Of a stretch of 64,000 bases of DNA, positions 48,160 through 59,600 are shown one piece after another. Position 1 is the first letter of the stretch, and each line of letters opens with the position of its first letter. Under the pieces are notes generated by a model that saw nothing but the letters and a program-made list of their open reading frames with translations, was not told the origin of the DNA and made no database searches. Both the position numbers and the translations under genes were made by a program. Origin of the DNA: Massilia sp. W12 (GTDB taxonomy: Bacteria; Pseudomonadota; Gammaproteobacteria; Burkholderiales; Burkholderiaceae_D); contig NZ_CP147776.1 in the NCBI RefSeq assembly GCF_037300705.1, positions 3,410,001 to 3,474,000 on the forward strand, read 5' to 3'.

Positions 48160-48306
48160 TCTTCAAACGCAAAGGCTTGAATTGCCGAGCATTCTAGCCC
48201 GGTTTGCGCGAACCCGCCGCATGGATGGCGTAGCATCGGGGATTTTTGGTGGTGCAAAAAATTTTCTCTTTCAGATCAAATGCTTGAGTTAGCGCGAAAG
48301 GGTGCG
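48160..48306 (-). promoter_or_regulatory. Leader of CRISPR array 1
   Basis: The 147 bp next to the newest repeat align without gaps to the 147 bp before array 2 (56498-56644). The blocks nearest and farthest from the repeat are the most alike: AATTCAAGC...TTGCG..TTGAAGA, TTCGCGCAAAC.GGGCTA.AATGC, and CGCACCCTTTCGCGC. This should hold the array promoter and the integration signals for Cas1-Cas2. Confidence 0.8.
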
Positions 48307-48672
48307 GTGAGTGATGTGCGCTGTAGTTTCGCGTTATTTCGCGAGGGGCGAATAGCCTGAGCAATATTAACATTCGCCATCAAAAAGTTGTGTCTGGTCA
48401 TGCATCAGGGTGTACGGCTGAATCAGAATTGGCAGCGACTTCATGCACCGGGATGTATAAACGCTCACAAAAGCCAGTTCCGGCTTTCCATTTCCACATC
48501 CCACCCATTCAGGCTGTTGCATTTCCACCCCAACTAATAGATAGTTTGCGCTCACCTGCAATCATGCAGCAGCAAGTGTGATTTAATAGCTGCCGCACAG
48601 AAGCAGTGCAGTTGGGTTTCTTAAAGCTGTATTGAATTGCAATTTTGCTACCGCCCCAAACCGGAGTTTTGC
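48307..48672. other. Region between array 1 leader and cas3
   Basis: About 365 bp with no supported gene. It should contain the cas operon promoter, but I see no clear -35/-10 pair. A 64-codon minus-strand frame (48367-48561) has no ribosome site and an unlikely composition. A GGAG lies 7 bp before the cas3 ATG. Confidence 0.45.
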
Positions 48673-50949
48673 ATGTCAGTCATACCAGCAGACCTGATCA
48701 TCGCCCGCATCAGTCCAGATGGACAGCCCCAACATTTGCAAGACCATTTGCAAGGCGTGGCCGACAAAGCGCGCGGCTTTGCGGCGCAGTTCGGGGCGGC
48801 GGAGTTGGCGGGGCTGGCGGGCCTGCTGCATGATCTGGGCAAGTACCGTCCCGGTTTTCAGGAATACATCCGGCAAGATCCCGACGCCCATTGCGAACGC
48901 ATGAGCAATCAGGACAAAGGCCATTCCGGCGCCGGCGCGCTGTGGCTTTTGCAACGCATCAAGCAGGAATTCCCGAATCGCGCCTGGTATGGCGAAGTGC
49001 TGGCGATGCTGATCGCCAGCCATCACGCCGGCTTGTATGACTGGGAAGATTTGCTGGCGCGCATGGAAGGCGCAGATGCGCAGCGCGAAATGGCCGAAAG
49101 CGTGGCGCGTGCGCCGCAAGCGCTGCTGCAAGCCGATTTGCAAATAGCGCTGCAAACCCGTCCCCTGGGTGGGCGTGATGCCTGCCATCTCTGGTTGCGC
49201 ATGCTGTTTTCCGCCTTGGTGGATGCCGATTTTTTAGATACCGAAGCGTTCATGCAGCCGGCCCAATTCGCCGCGCGGCAAAGTTTTCCCTCGCTGGCGA
49301 GCATGCAAGACACGCTGCAAAACCATATGCAACAACTGCAAGCCCGCGCCAGTGACACGCCAGTTAACCGGCGCCGCGCTGAAATCTTGCAAGCCTGCCG
49401 CGCCAAGGCTGCGCTGGCGCCTGGCGTGTTTCAATTGACCGTGCCCACCGGCGGCGGCAAAACCCTGTCATCGCTGGCGTTTGCCTTGGAACATGCGCTG
49501 CGCCACGGCAAGCGCCGCATCATCTATGCGATTCCCTATACCAGCATCATCGAACAAACCGCGAATGTGTTCGCCGCCATTTTTGGCCGCGATGCTTTTA
49601 TCGAACATCATAGCAATGCCGACAGCACGCCCGCGCAGGAAAACGCCGCCACCCGTTTGGCCTGTGAAAACTGGGACGCGCCGCTGGTCTTGAGCACCAA
49701 TGTGCAGTTGTTTGAATCACTGTTCGCCGCGCGCACTTCGCGTTGCCGTAAATTGCACAATCTGGCCAATAGCGTGATTGTGCTGGATGAAGCGCAAATG
49801 TTGCCGCCGGCGTTTTTACAGCCCATCGTCGAAGTCATCCACCTCTTGCAACAGCATTACGGCGTCAGCTTTGTGATGTGCACCGCAACCCAACCAGCTT
49901 TGGGCGCGCAAGACAATCCGGCGCTGCGCGGTTTTGCCGGGCTGCAGATGCAGGCGATTATTGATGATCCGGATGCGCTCTATCGCGCTTTTGCGCGTGT
50001 GCGCGTACACCTGCCGCCCGCACTCGACATCGCGCAAAGCTGGGATGAGATCGCCGACCAGGCCGCCGCGCATGACTGCCTGCTGGCGATAGTCAACAAG
50101 AAAAAAGATGCGCTGGAACTCGCGCAGAGACTGGGGCCGGAAACGATTTATTTATCCACCAATTTATGCGGTCAGCATCGCAGCGCGCTGTTGGATGAAA
50201 TCCGCAGCCGGCTGGCGGCGCGGCGCGCCGGGACGGACATGCGGCCCTTGCGCGTGGTCAGCACGCAATTGATCGAAGCCGGGGTGGATGTCGATTTTCC
50301 GGTGGTGATGCGGGCGCTGGCCGGGCTGGATTCCATCGCGCAAGCCGCCGGGCGCTGTAATCGCGAAGGCTTATTGCCGGCTGGCGATGTGTATGTGTTT
50401 ATCGCGCCGGATGAAATCAAACGCGGCCCCATCGCCGCCGCCATCAGCGCCTGCCGCAGCGTGTTGCCGCAGGCACAGGGGGATGTTTTGCAGCCCTCAT
50501 TATTCGAGCAATATTTTCAGCATTGGTATGGCGATTTAAAGCTGGACGCCAAGCAAATTACGGCAGACTGCCGCGCCACTTCCGCCCACAGCGGCGCGCC
50601 GGCCCCGCAACTGGCGCGCGTAGCGCAACAATTTCAGTTGATTGAGCAAGAAAACATGGTGCAAGTGATTGTGCTGTGGCGCGCCGCCGATGAGACGGAC
50701 GAAAAAAACGCAATTGATATGCTGCTGGCCATGCTCAAGCAAGAGGGGCCAAGCCGCTGGCTGATGCGCAAAATTCAACGCTACATCGTCGCCGTGCGCA
50801 GCGCAGATGCGCTCAAACTCGAAGCGCGCGGCGATATTGCGCCGCTGCTACCGGGTTTGTATCTGCAAACCCACCGCACCTTGTACCACCAACGATTTGG
50901 TTTGACGCCGGATGTCACACCCGGCGCCGTCAGCGACTTCACGCTGTGA
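48673..50949 (+). CDS. cas3: CRISPR-associated helicase-nuclease Cas3 (type I-C)
   Basis: A 758-aa fusion of an N-terminal HD nuclease and a superfamily-2 helicase. It is recruited by Cascade to nick and unwind target DNA. The HD motif is LLHDLGKY (His53-Asp54), with ASHHAGLYD downstream. Walker A is VPTGGGKT (257-264); motif II is DEAQ (372-375); motif III is VMCTATQPAL; the late motifs include STQLIEAGVDVDFP and QAAGRCNREG. I chose ATG 48673 over TTG 48637. First gene of the operon, divergent from array 1. Confidence 0.96.
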   Translation: MSVIPADLIIARISPDGQPQHLQDHLQGVADKARGFAAQFGAAELAGLAGLLHDLGKYRPGFQEYIRQDPDAHCERMSNQDKGHSGAGALWLLQRIKQEFPNRAWYGEVLAMLIASHHAGLYDWEDLLARMEGADAQREMAESVARAPQALLQADLQIALQTRPLGGRDACHLWLRMLFSALVDADFLDTEAFMQPAQFAARQSFPSLASMQDTLQNHMQQLQARASDTPVNRRRAEILQACRAKAALAPGVFQLTVPTGGGKTLSSLAFALEHALRHGKRRIIYAIPYTSIIEQTANVFAAIFGRDAFIEHHSNADSTPAQENAATRLACENWDAPLVLSTNVQLFESLFAARTSRCRKLHNLANSVIVLDEAQMLPPAFLQPIVEVIHLLQQHYGVSFVMCTATQPALGAQDNPALRGFAGLQMQAIIDDPDALYRAFARVRVHLPPALDIAQSWDEIADQAAAHDCLLAIVNKKKDALELAQRLGPETIYLSTNLCGQHRSALLDEIRSRLAARRAGTDMRPLRVVSTQLIEAGVDVDFPVVMRALAGLDSIAQAAGRCNREGLLPAGDVYVFIAPDEIKRGPIAAAISACRSVLPQAQGDVLQPSLFEQYFQHWYGDLKLDAKQITADCRATSAHSGAPAPQLARVAQQFQLIEQENMVQVIVLWRAADETDEKNAIDMLLAMLKQEGPSRWLMRKIQRYIVAVRSADALKLEARGDIAPLLPGLYLQTHRTLYHQRFGLTPDVTPGAVSDFTL

Positions 50950-50988
50950 AGCGCAGCCCCGATTCCAGCACAGGAGGACAGATAATTG

Positions 50989-51672
50989 ATGGATACCACC
51001 GAACCCGCCCGCCGCAGCCGCGAATATTGCCTGCATGTGCGCGGTGATTTTGCCTGCTTCACGCGCCCGGAAATGAAGGTCGAGCGCATGAGCTATGACG
51101 TCATCACACCATCTGCCGCGCGGGCGATTTTTGAAGCGATTTTATGGAAACCGGCCTTGCGCTGGCGCATCTTGCGCATTGAAGTCTTGAATGAAATCGC
51201 CTGGATGAGCTTGCGCCGCAATGAAGTGGCGAATGTGATTCCCATGCGCAATGTGCAAAGCGCCATGAAAGCCGGGACCGGCAATCTCGGCTTGTATATT
51301 GAAGACGACCGCCAGCAGCGCGCCGGCTTGTTTTTGCGTGATGTGGCTTACCGCTTGCATGCCCAATTCACCCTGCAGCCAGACTGCGGCGAGAACAACA
51401 GCGTGGAAAAATTTCACGAAATGTTTGTCCGGCGCGCACAAAAGGGACAATGCGTAAACCAACCTTATCTGGGTTGCCGTGAATTCGCCTGTGATTTCCG
51501 GCTGGTGGATAACCCCGCCAGCGAAGCGCCCGCACTGGATAAAACACAAGATTTGGGGTGGATGCTGTATGACATGGATTTTGGCAAGGGCGAGATCGCC
51601 AAACCGCATTTCTTTCATGCCAAATTGCAAAACGGCGTGCTGGATGTGAGCGGCATAGGGAGCGCCAAATGA
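50989..51672 (+). CDS. cas5: Cas5d, pre-crRNA processing endonuclease (type I-C)
   Basis: A 227-aa RAMP-fold protein (Cas5c/Cas5d). In type I-C it replaces Cas6: it cuts the repeat RNA at the 3' base of the hairpin and stays on the 5' handle in Cascade. The start REYCLHVRGDFACFTRPEMKVE and the VPMR/VIPMRNVQ-type segment fit the family. ATG 50989 or TTG 50986 could be the start; an AGGAGG lies upstream. It overlaps cas8c by 4 bp (ATGA). Confidence 0.94.
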   Translation: MDTTEPARRSREYCLHVRGDFACFTRPEMKVERMSYDVITPSAARAIFEAILWKPALRWRILRIEVLNEIAWMSLRRNEVANVIPMRNVQSAMKAGTGNLGLYIEDDRQQRAGLFLRDVAYRLHAQFTLQPDCGENNSVEKFHEMFVRRAQKGQCVNQPYLGCREFACDFRLVDNPASEAPALDKTQDLGWMLYDMDFGKGEIAKPHFFHAKLQNGVLDVSGIGSAK

Positions 51673-53477
51673 TATTGCAAAGCTTGCTCGAACTTTATCA
51701 GCGCCGCATGAATGATCCCGACCCGGCGCAACGCTTGCCGGCCTATGGTTTTGAAGAAAAGCCGCTGCCTTATCTGATTGTGATTGATCAAAGCGGCGCG
51801 CTGGTGACAGTGAAATGCACCCTGTCGGACGATAAAAAACCGGTGGCGCAAAGCTATCTTGTCCCGCAGGGCGTGAAAAAAACCTCAGGCGTGGCGGCGA
51901 ATTTATTATGGGACAGTGTGGAATATGCGCTCGGCATCGATACGCGCGGCAAGCCGGAGCGGGTGCAGGAAATGCATGCCGCCTTCCGCGCCCGCATCCA
52001 TGCTTTAAGCGCGGATGCGCAAGCCGATCCCGGCCTGCAAGCGCTGCAAAGTTTTTTAGACCGCTTGCCGCAAGAGGGACGCGCCGCGATTCAACAAAGC
52101 CAGTATTGGCCTGCCATGCTGGAAGGCAATCCGAATCTGAGTTTTCAGCTCAATACAGATCCCGGCCTCCTGATTTGCCAGCGCCCCGCCGTGCAGGCGG
52201 CTTGCCTGCCAAAAGAGGAAGATGCGGCGGAAGGTGCGACGGAAACCGGCTTGTGTCTGGTGACAGGACAAGAGCAGGAGATTCAGGAATTGCACACCGC
52301 CATCAAAGGCGTGTGGGGCGCACAAACCGCAGGCGCGAATATCGTCTCTTTCAATGCGCCGGCGTATTGCTCGTATGGCAATAGCGGACGGCAAGGCTGG
52401 AATGCGCCCACCGGCAAACTGGCTGCATTCGGCTACACCACCGCCCTGAACGATTTGCTTAAATCCGGCTCGCGCCAGCGCTTGCAGATTGGCGACGCTT
52501 CGACAGTTTTCTGGACTGAAAAAAGCGAAGGCGATGCGATGGCGCAAGACCTGGCCGATATTTTTGGCGATGATCCGAAAGACGAACCGGGCCGGGGTGC
52601 GGCAGCAGTGAAAAAAGTCTATACCTGGGTGCACAGCGGCAAAGCGGCCACGCTTGAAGGCGATGGACGTTTTTATGTGTTGGGGCTGGGGCCGAATGCG
52701 GCGCGGATTGCAATCCGCTTCTGGCATTGCCTGAGCTTGCGTGAGATGGCGGAAAATACGGCGCAGCATTTCGATGATTTGGAAATCAGCATTCCTGAAT
52801 TTGAGAAAAATCGACATCTGCCGATGAACCGCCTGTTTGGCGCATGTGTCGCACAGAAGAAAAAGGAAAATTTTCCTGCCAACTTGGCGCCTGCCGTTAT
52901 GCACGCGGCTTTGCATAAGCAGGCGTATCCGCTGACTTTCTATCGCGCTGCGCTGTTACGTTGCAGCATAGAAAGGCAAGTTACCTGGGTGCGTGCTGCA
53001 ATCATAAAAGCATGCTTATTGCGCCAATGGCGCGAAAACAACTCTCAATCATTTGCAAAGGATTACCTCGTGAGCTTGAATAGCAATCTTCCTGAGCAGC
53101 AAAAGCCTGCTTACAGCTTAGGCCGCCTGTTTGCTGTATATGAAAAAATCCAAAAGGATGCAGTAGATCCCAACTCAGGGATACGTGAACGCTGGTTTGC
53201 AACTGCAATGCATACGCCTGTCAGAGCTTTTCCCAATCTGGAGGCTTTGAGCGTGTTTCACTTGGCCAAGCTGAGAAAACAAAGCAAATCCTATGGAAAT
53301 TTTGTTACTTATGGGAATTTGATTGATGAAATCATGGGCGATATACCAGATGGTTTTCCTGACAAATTAGACCTTGAAAAACAGGGCTTGTTTTGCGTCG
53401 GTTATCACCATCAGCGTCAAATGCTTTACAAGAGCAAGAGCAAGGAGGCTGCAACAGATGTCGCAGTGACAGCATAA
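51669..53477 (+). CDS. cas8c: Cas8c large Cascade subunit (Csd1)
   Basis: A 602-aa large subunit of the type I-C Cascade, which recognises the PAM and helps open the target. The start [17 protein letters not shown] and the segments [21 protein letters not shown] and [17 protein letters not shown] are typical of Csd1. It starts inside the cas5 stop and ends 61 bp before cas7. Codon use becomes slightly more AT-rich in the last 500 bp. Confidence 0.95.
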   Translation: MILQSLLELYQRRMNDPDPAQRLPAYGFEEKPLPYLIVIDQSGALVTVKCTLSDDKKPVAQSYLVPQGVKKTSGVAANLLWDSVEYALGIDTRGKPERVQEMHAAFRARIHALSADAQADPGLQALQSFLDRLPQEGRAAIQQSQYWPAMLEGNPNLSFQLNTDPGLLICQRPAVQAACLPKEEDAAEGATETGLCLVTGQEQEIQELHTAIKGVWGAQTAGANIVSFNAPAYCSYGNSGRQGWNAPTGKLAAFGYTTALNDLLKSGSRQRLQIGDASTVFWTEKSEGDAMAQDLADIFGDDPKDEPGRGAAAVKKVYTWVHSGKAATLEGDGRFYVLGLGPNAARIAIRFWHCLSLREMAENTAQHFDDLEISIPEFEKNRHLPMNRLFGACVAQKKKENFPANLAPAVMHAALHKQAYPLTFYRAALLRCSIERQVTWVRAAIIKACLLRQWRENNSQSFAKDYLVSLNSNLPEQQKPAYSLGRLFAVYEKIQKDAVDPNSGIRERWFATAMHTPVRAFPNLEALSVFHLAKLRKQSKSYGNFVTYGNLIDEIMGDIPDGFPDKLDLEKQGLFCVGYHHQRQMLYKSKSKEAATDVAVTA

Positions 53478-53538
53478 ATCCTTCGATCAGCTACAAAACA
53501 GTATTGAAAATCCCATTACCCAAAAACAGGAATACACG

Positions 53539-54435
53539 ATGAGCAATCTGATCACCCGCCGCTACGACTTTGTTTTTTTATTTGACGTGAAAGATGGCAA
53601 CCCGAACGGAGACCCGGATGCAGATAATCATCCGCGCACAGATCCGCAGACTGGCGAAGGTTTGGTCACAGATGTGTCACTCAAGCGCAAGATCCGCAAC
53701 TTTGTCGGCCTGCTCAAAGGATGTAATGCGCCACACGATATCTATGTCAAAGAAAAAGCCGTCTTGAATCAAATTCATGAGCGCGCATATGCCGCAATCG
53801 GCGTCAAAGATGATGCAAAAGAAGACGTGAAAGAGAAAAAGCGCAAAGGTGGCGGAGACGATGTGGATAATGCCCGCAAATGGATGTGCCAGAATTTTTA
53901 TGATGTGCGTACTTTCGGCGCGGTGATGTCCACCGGTGTGAATGCAGGTCAAGTGCGAGGCCCGGTACAACTCACCTTTGCACGCTCCATTGACCCTATC
54001 GAATGCCTGGATCACTCAATCACACGTATGGCCATCGCGAGTGAGAAAGAAGCAGAGAAACAAGAGGGAGAAAACCGGACGATGGGCCGAAAAAGCACTG
54101 TCTCTTATGGACTTTACCGCTCACATGGCTTTGTTTCCAGCTTCCTTGCGCGTCAAACCGGTTTTTCGCAAGACGACCTCGATTTGCTTTGGCAATCTTT
54201 GCAATATATGTTCGAGCATGATCGTTCTGCCGCACGCGGTGAAATGAATACGCGTGGTTTATATGTGTTCGAGCATGAATCTGAACTTGGCAATGCGCAT
54301 GCGCATCGTTTGTTTGAGCGCATCAAGATCGAATTGGCTGAAGGCAAGCATGAAGCGCGCAACTTCGCTGATTATGTCGTCAGCGTGAATGAGGCAGATC
54401 TGCCGCCGGGTGTGCGCTTAATCCGGTTTGAGTAA
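53539..54435 (+). CDS. cas7: Cas7 backbone subunit (Csd2)
   Basis: A 298-aa RAMP protein that polymerises along the crRNA as the Cascade backbone. The N-terminal [20 protein letters not shown] and the following [12 protein letters not shown] are the hallmark of Csd2. The segment [12 protein letters not shown] and the [14 protein letters not shown] stretch also fit. cas4 follows 12 bp later. Confidence 0.96.
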   Translation: MSNLITRRYDFVFLFDVKDGNPNGDPDADNHPRTDPQTGEGLVTDVSLKRKIRNFVGLLKGCNAPHDIYVKEKAVLNQIHERAYAAIGVKDDAKEDVKEKKRKGGGDDVDNARKWMCQNFYDVRTFGAVMSTGVNAGQVRGPVQLTFARSIDPIECLDHSITRMAIASEKEAEKQEGENRTMGRKSTVSYGLYRSHGFVSSFLARQTGFSQDDLDLLWQSLQYMFEHDRSAARGEMNTRGLYVFEHESELGNAHAHRLFERIKIELAEGKHEARNFADYVVSVNEADLPPGVRLIRFE

Positions 54436-54447
54436 GTCAGGCAGGCG

Positions 54448-55107
54448 ATGTCAGACAATTTATTCCCCGCGCCGCCGCTTCCGCCTGAAGCAGCCGAGCC
54501 GCTCATGCTCAGCGCCTTGCAGCACTACGCCTACTGCCCGCGTCAATGCGCCTTGATCCATATCGAACAGGCGTTCGCTGAAAACGTGCACACCTTGCGC
54601 GGCCAGGCGGCGCACCGGCTGGCCGATATTCCCGGCGCCGAGAAGCGTCCCGGGGTGCGGATTGAACGCGCCCTGCCGGTGTGGAGTGAGACGCTGGGCA
54701 TCAGCGGGCGTTGCGATGTGGTGGAATTTCTGGCCGACGGCACGCCTTATCCGGTCGAATACAAACACGGCGCGCGGCGGGACAAATTGCATGACGACAT
54801 CCAGCTTGCCGCGCAAGCGCTGTGTTTGGAAGAAATGTTTGGCAAGCCTGTCCCGCAAGGCGCGATTTATCACGCCAGTTCAAAGCGGCGGCGCGTGGTG
54901 GAAATCAGCCCGGACTTACGCGCCCAGACCCGCGACACGATAGAGGCAGTGCGCGCGATGTTGCAAGCAGGCGTGATTCCAGCGCCGCAATATGATGCGC
55001 GCTGTAAAGAATGTTCGCTGCAACACATCTGCCAACCGCAGATGCAGAGCGCGTCAGCGCGCCGGCAAAGTTTGCGCGCCGCCTTATTCGATGTGGAAAA
55101 GGAATAA
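54448..55107 (+). CDS. cas4: Cas4 nuclease
   Basis: A 219-aa RecB-like nuclease with an iron-sulfur cluster, used with Cas1-Cas2 to trim prespacers and select the PAM. The cluster cysteines are in YAYCPRQCALI near the start and CKECSLQHIC near the end. The RecB-type GRCDVVEF...PVEYKHG segment carries the nuclease Asp, Glu and Lys. It is followed 2 bp later by cas1. Confidence 0.95.
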   Translation: MSDNLFPAPPLPPEAAEPLMLSALQHYAYCPRQCALIHIEQAFAENVHTLRGQAAHRLADIPGAEKRPGVRIERALPVWSETLGISGRCDVVEFLADGTPYPVEYKHGARRDKLHDDIQLAAQALCLEEMFGKPVPQGAIYHASSKRRRVVEISPDLRAQTRDTIEAVRAMLQAGVIPAPQYDARCKECSLQHICQPQMQSASARRQSLRAALFDVEKE

Positions 55108-55109
55108 GC

Positions 55110-56144
55110 ATGCAAACCCTGCTCAATACCCTGTATGTCACCAGTCCGGAAGCGTATTTGAAACTGGAAAATGACACGGTGCGGATTGAAATTGAACGTG
55201 AAAAGCGCCTGCAAGTGCCGCTGCATCATTTGAGCGGCGTGGTCTGTTTTGGCCACACCATGTTAAGCCCGGCGCTGATGCACCGCTTGGCGCAAGAGGG
55301 CAAAAGCCTGGTCTTGCTGGATGAAGCCGGGCGTTTTCAGGCGCGCCTGGAAGGCCCATGCAGCGGCAATATATTGCTGCGCCAGGCGCAATTTACGCGC
55401 GCGCAAGATGCTGCGGTTTGCCTGCAACTGGCGCAAGCGATGATCGCCGGCAAAATCCGCAATGCGCGCCAGGTGCTGCTGCGCGCCGCGCGTGAAAACC
55501 CCGACAGCCAGGAGCGCGCCGATCTGGAGCGCGCCGCCGCCGATTTGGCGGCTTCCCTGCGCGCGCTGGCGGCTGCGCAAGAGGTGGAGCAAGTACGCGG
55601 CATTGAGGGGGAAGCGGCGCGCCAGTATTTTGCCTGTATGAATCTGCTGATCAAGCCGGCCATGCGCACCCAATTCCAATTTGCCGGACGCAATCGCCGC
55701 CCGCCGCGCGATGCGCTGAATGCCTTGCTGTCTTTTTTGTACAGTATGTTGATGAATGATTGCCGTTCCGCCTTGGAAGCCGTGGGTTTGGATGTGCAGC
55801 AGGGATTTTTACATGCTGTGCGCCCGGGCCGCGCCGCGCTGGCGCTGGATTTGATGGAAGAATTCCGCGCCGTGCTGGCGGATCGCTTAGCGTTGACCTT
55901 GATTAACCGGGGCCAGCTCAAGGGGACGGATTTTATTCAGCGTGAAGGTGGCGCAGTGAGTCTTGAAGGCGATGCGCGCCGCCTGGTGGTGACAGCCTAT
56001 CAGGAGCGCAAGCAGGAGATGTTGCAGCATCCTGTACTGGAGCAACAAACCGCAATCGGTTTATTGCCGATGCTGCAGGCGCGCTTGCTGGCGCGCGCGG
56101 TGCGCGGCGAAGCGCTGGATTATGTGCCGTTTTTATGGAAATAA
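55110..56144 (+). CDS. cas1: Cas1 integrase (type I-C)
   Basis: A 344-aa integrase that with Cas2 inserts spacers at the leader end. The N-terminal beta domain starts [20 protein letters not shown]. The catalytic helical domain has the metal ligands in [11 protein letters not shown] (Glu) and [22 protein letters not shown] (His and Asp). ATG 55110 is the usual start, 2 bp after cas4. cas2 starts 4 bp after the stop. Confidence 0.96.
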   Translation: MQTLLNTLYVTSPEAYLKLENDTVRIEIEREKRLQVPLHHLSGVVCFGHTMLSPALMHRLAQEGKSLVLLDEAGRFQARLEGPCSGNILLRQAQFTRAQDAAVCLQLAQAMIAGKIRNARQVLLRAARENPDSQERADLERAAADLAASLRALAAAQEVEQVRGIEGEAARQYFACMNLLIKPAMRTQFQFAGRNRRPPRDALNALLSFLYSMLMNDCRSALEAVGLDVQQGFLHAVRPGRAALALDLMEEFRAVLADRLALTLINRGQLKGTDFIQREGGAVSLEGDARRLVVTAYQERKQEMLQHPVLEQQTAIGLLPMLQARLLARAVRGEALDYVPFLWK

Positions 56145-56148
56145 GCGC

Positions 56149-56439
56149 ATGCTGACCCTGGTGACTTATGACGTCAACACCGAGACCAAAGAAGGCCGGC
56201 GCCGCTTGCGCCGCGTGGCCAAGGTGTGTGAAAGCGTGGGCCAGCGCGTGCAATTATCGGTCTTTGAATGTCAGGTGGATCAGGCCGGTTTTGAAGAATT
56301 GGAACGCCGCCTGCTGGCCGAAGTGGATTTGCAGCAGGATAATTTACGCCTCTATCGCCTGCCTGCCGGGCGCGGTTTTGCGGTGCGCGAACACGGCCAA
56401 TTCCGCGCCACCGATTTTCAGGCGCCGCTGGTAATATAA
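56149..56439 (+). CDS. cas2: Cas2
   Basis: A 96-aa ferredoxin-fold protein. [22 protein letters not shown] holds the conserved Asp, and the SVFECQVD and LRLYRLP strands are typical. It forms the dimer core of the Cas1-Cas2 integration complex. Last cas gene, 58 bp before the array 2 leader. Confidence 0.96.
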   Translation: MLTLVTYDVNTETKEGRRRLRRVAKVCESVGQRVQLSVFECQVDQAGFEELERRLLAEVDLQQDNLRLYRLPAGRGFAVREHGQFRATDFQAPLVI

Positions 56440-56497
56440 TACGTGAACCGACTTCCCCAGCCTGCCGGCGCGCGAACCGGCAGCGCCCATCCCTCCC

Positions 56498-56644
56498 CGC
56501 ACCCTTTCGCGCACAGCCAAGTGATTGATTTGCAATGGAATTTTTAACCACCGCCAACACCAATGCGATTTTCTGCCGGACAAGCGGGAGGTTCGCGCAA
56601 ACGGGGCTAAAATGCCAGGTAATTCAAGCGCTTGCGCTTGAAGA
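56498..56644 (+). promoter_or_regulatory. Leader of CRISPR array 2
   Basis: The 147 bp up to the first repeat are the same length as, and alignable without gaps to, the array 1 leader. It runs from CGCACCCTTTCGCGC to CTTGCGCTTGAAGA. The two leaders lie on the inner sides of the two arrays, facing the cas operon. Confidence 0.8.
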
Positions 56645-59600
56645 GCAGCGCCCGGGCTTCGGCTCGGGCGAGGATTGAAACGGCGACCCTGTAGCGCCAG
56701 TTGCGGCCGCCCAGTGGCAGCGCCCGGGCTTCGGCTCGGGCGAGGATTGAAACGGCTTGGGCGCCATGATTCGCGCGCGGCTTGACGCAGCGCCCGGGCT
56801 TCGGCTCGGGCGAGGATTGAAACATTGCGGAAGTTGTATAATACCATTGATCAGTGAGCAGCGCCCGGGCTTCGGCTCGGGCGAGGATTGAAACACCGTT
56901 TTGTCGTAGGTTCTGAAGATGAATTAAGGCAGCGCCCGGGCTTCGGCTCGGGCGAGGATTGAAACCCCACCTCTGAGATGGTGCAGTAACAGGATAAGGC
57001 AGCGCCCGGGCTTCGGCTCGGGCGAGGATTGAAACTCCAGTTATTTCAGCTGGGAATGGACTGACAAAGCAGCGCCCGGGCTTCGGCTCGGGCGAGGATT
57101 GAAACTTCGATTTCGAGTTGATAAATATCGCTCAATGTCGCAGCGCCCGGGCTTCGGCTCGGGCGAGGATTGAAACTCAATCAATATGTAACCGGTGCCA
57201 GCGCTGCCGGCAGCGCCCGGGCTTCGGCTCGGGCGAGGATTGAAACTTCTCTTCGCTCAGCCGCTCGCTGTCCTCTAGTGCAGCGCCCGGGCTTCGGCTC
57301 GGGCGAGGATTGAAACATTTTGCACCTTAAAATAATGCGCCGGCAATATTACGCAGCGCCCGGGCTTCGGCTCGGGCGAGGATTGAAACGTCCGCCGCAC
57401 TGCGCGGCAGTTTGCCGATTAAGGCAGCGCCCGGGCTTCGGCTCGGGCGAGGATTGAAACCTACACTTTCCCCCCCTGTTAGCAAGGGGGGGGCGCGCAG
57501 CGCCCGGGCTTCGGCTCGGGCGAGGATTGAAACATCAGTATAGGAATCAGATTTAGAGCGAGTCATGCAGCGCCCGGGCTTCGGCTCGGGCGAGGATTGA
57601 AACATTGATGCTATCCACTTTACTGCCATCCCCCTTTTGCAGCGCCCGGGCTTCGGCTCGGGCGAGGATTGAAACAATTTGGCCACGGGAGACACTGCCA
57701 GCACGGCAAGCAGCGCCCGGGCTTCGGCTCGGGCGAGGATTGAAACCAGTGATACCGAACGAGAAATCAATGGCAGATGCGCAGCGCCCGGGCTTCGGCT
57801 CGGGCGAGGATTGAAACAACTTGATTCAAGAGCTGTCGCAGAGCTTCGTTGCAGCGCCCGGGCTTCGGCTCGGGCGAGGATTGAAACAGATCCTCTTGCC
57901 GCATCATCTGCTGGATGCGCGCAGCGCCCGGGCTTCGGCTCGGGCGAGGATTGAAACAATACGCAGCCGGTTAAAGACTTTGGGGACGCATTGCAGCGCC
58001 CGGGCTTCGGCTCGGGCGAGGATTGAAACTGTTGATCATTTACCAATCAACCCCTTGATTTTGCAGCGCCCGGGCTTCGGCTCGGGCGAGGATTGAAACA
58101 AATGGGCGGCTTGCTCCATCGCGGTACTGTGGTGCAGCGCCCGGGCTTCGGCTCGGGCGAGGATTGAAACAGGAAAAATGGATAGAACAGAAGTACAACT
58201 CCTGCAGCGCCCGGGCTTCGGCTCGGGCGAGGATTGAAACGGCGCTAAAATGCCTGCGGCGCTATCCCCAGAGCAGCGCCCGGGCTTCGGCTCGGGCGAG
58301 GATTGAAACCGGATTTAACCTGCGCATTCCAAAAATTCAAGCCTGCAGCGCCCGGGCTTCGGCTCGGGCGAGGATTGAAACAAGAATATTAACTTGCTTA
58401 CCCATTAAATTTATTTCGCAGCGCCCGGGCTTCGGCTCGGGCGAGGATTGAAACTGCAAAGATGTTCGCATTAGTCCAGCTGCAAGATGCAGCGCCCGGG
58501 CTTCGGCTCGGGCGAGGATTGAAACCCCGCTGAAATAACGGGAGAAGGGTTAATGATTTGGCAGCGCCCGGGCTTCGGCTCGGGCGAGGATTGAAACACG
58601 CGTGGAATTTGCGGCGCATAATTCTTGCGAGGCAGCGCCCGGGCTTCGGCTCGGGCGAGGATTGAAACATTTTACCGGAGATAAGGCCGCATCAAAAAGC
58701 TTGCAGCGCCCGGGCTTCGGCTCGGGCGAGGATTGAAACAGATCAACCAAAATTGCACTGCGCAATGTTGCCAACGCAGCGCCCGGGCTTCGGCTCGGGC
58801 GAGGATTGAAACTAAGGCTGTACCGTCTGTAAATCCGTAATTTACAGCAGCGCCCGGGCTTCGGCTCGGGCGAGGATTGAAACACCCCTGATCCCGGCTG
58901 GGCGCGTCGCATTGAGCGCAGCGCCCGGGCTTCGGCTCGGGCGAGGATTGAAACTCCGCACAGTTCCAAACCGCGTTTGATGCTGCCCAAGCAGCGCCCG
59001 GGCTTCGGCTCGGGCGAGGATTGAAACGAGCAACGCCATTTGCGAACAGCAAATTGCTGGGGCAGCGCCCGGGCTTCGGCTCGGGCGAGGATTGAAACGC
59101 CAACGGCAGCACCTGGCAGTTGGTCGGCTCTGGCAGCGCCCGGGCTTCGGCTCGGGCGAGGATTGAAACAATCTGAGCGTAAAAATAAATTCGCTTTCAG
59201 TGAGCAGCGCCCGGGCTTCGGCTCGGGCGAGGATTGAAACGGCGTCAACCGTTTTACGGGAAATGAACCTGCTTTGCAGCGCCCGGGCTTCGGCTCGGGC
59301 GAGGATTGAAACCGAAACAATTAACATCTTTTTCCAAAGATGCTATGCAGCGCCCGGGCTTCGGCTCGGGCGAGGATTGAAACATCAAATGATATGACGA
59401 ATCCGCCAATTCTTTTTGCAGCGCCCGGGCTTCGGCTCGGGCGAGGATTGAAACATTGCTGACGTTTTTCAGCATGGCAAATGCAACGTGCAGCGCCCGG
59501 GCTTCGGCTCGGGCGAGGATTGAAACCTGAAAACCTAAATATGGAGCGCATCATGGCAGAGCAGCGCCCGGGCTTCGGCTCGGGCGAGGATTGAAACAAA

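Noticed and set aside
48367-48561. 64-codon minus-strand frame between array 1 leader and cas3
   Set aside because: No ribosome site, random-like composition, located in the likely cas promoter region.
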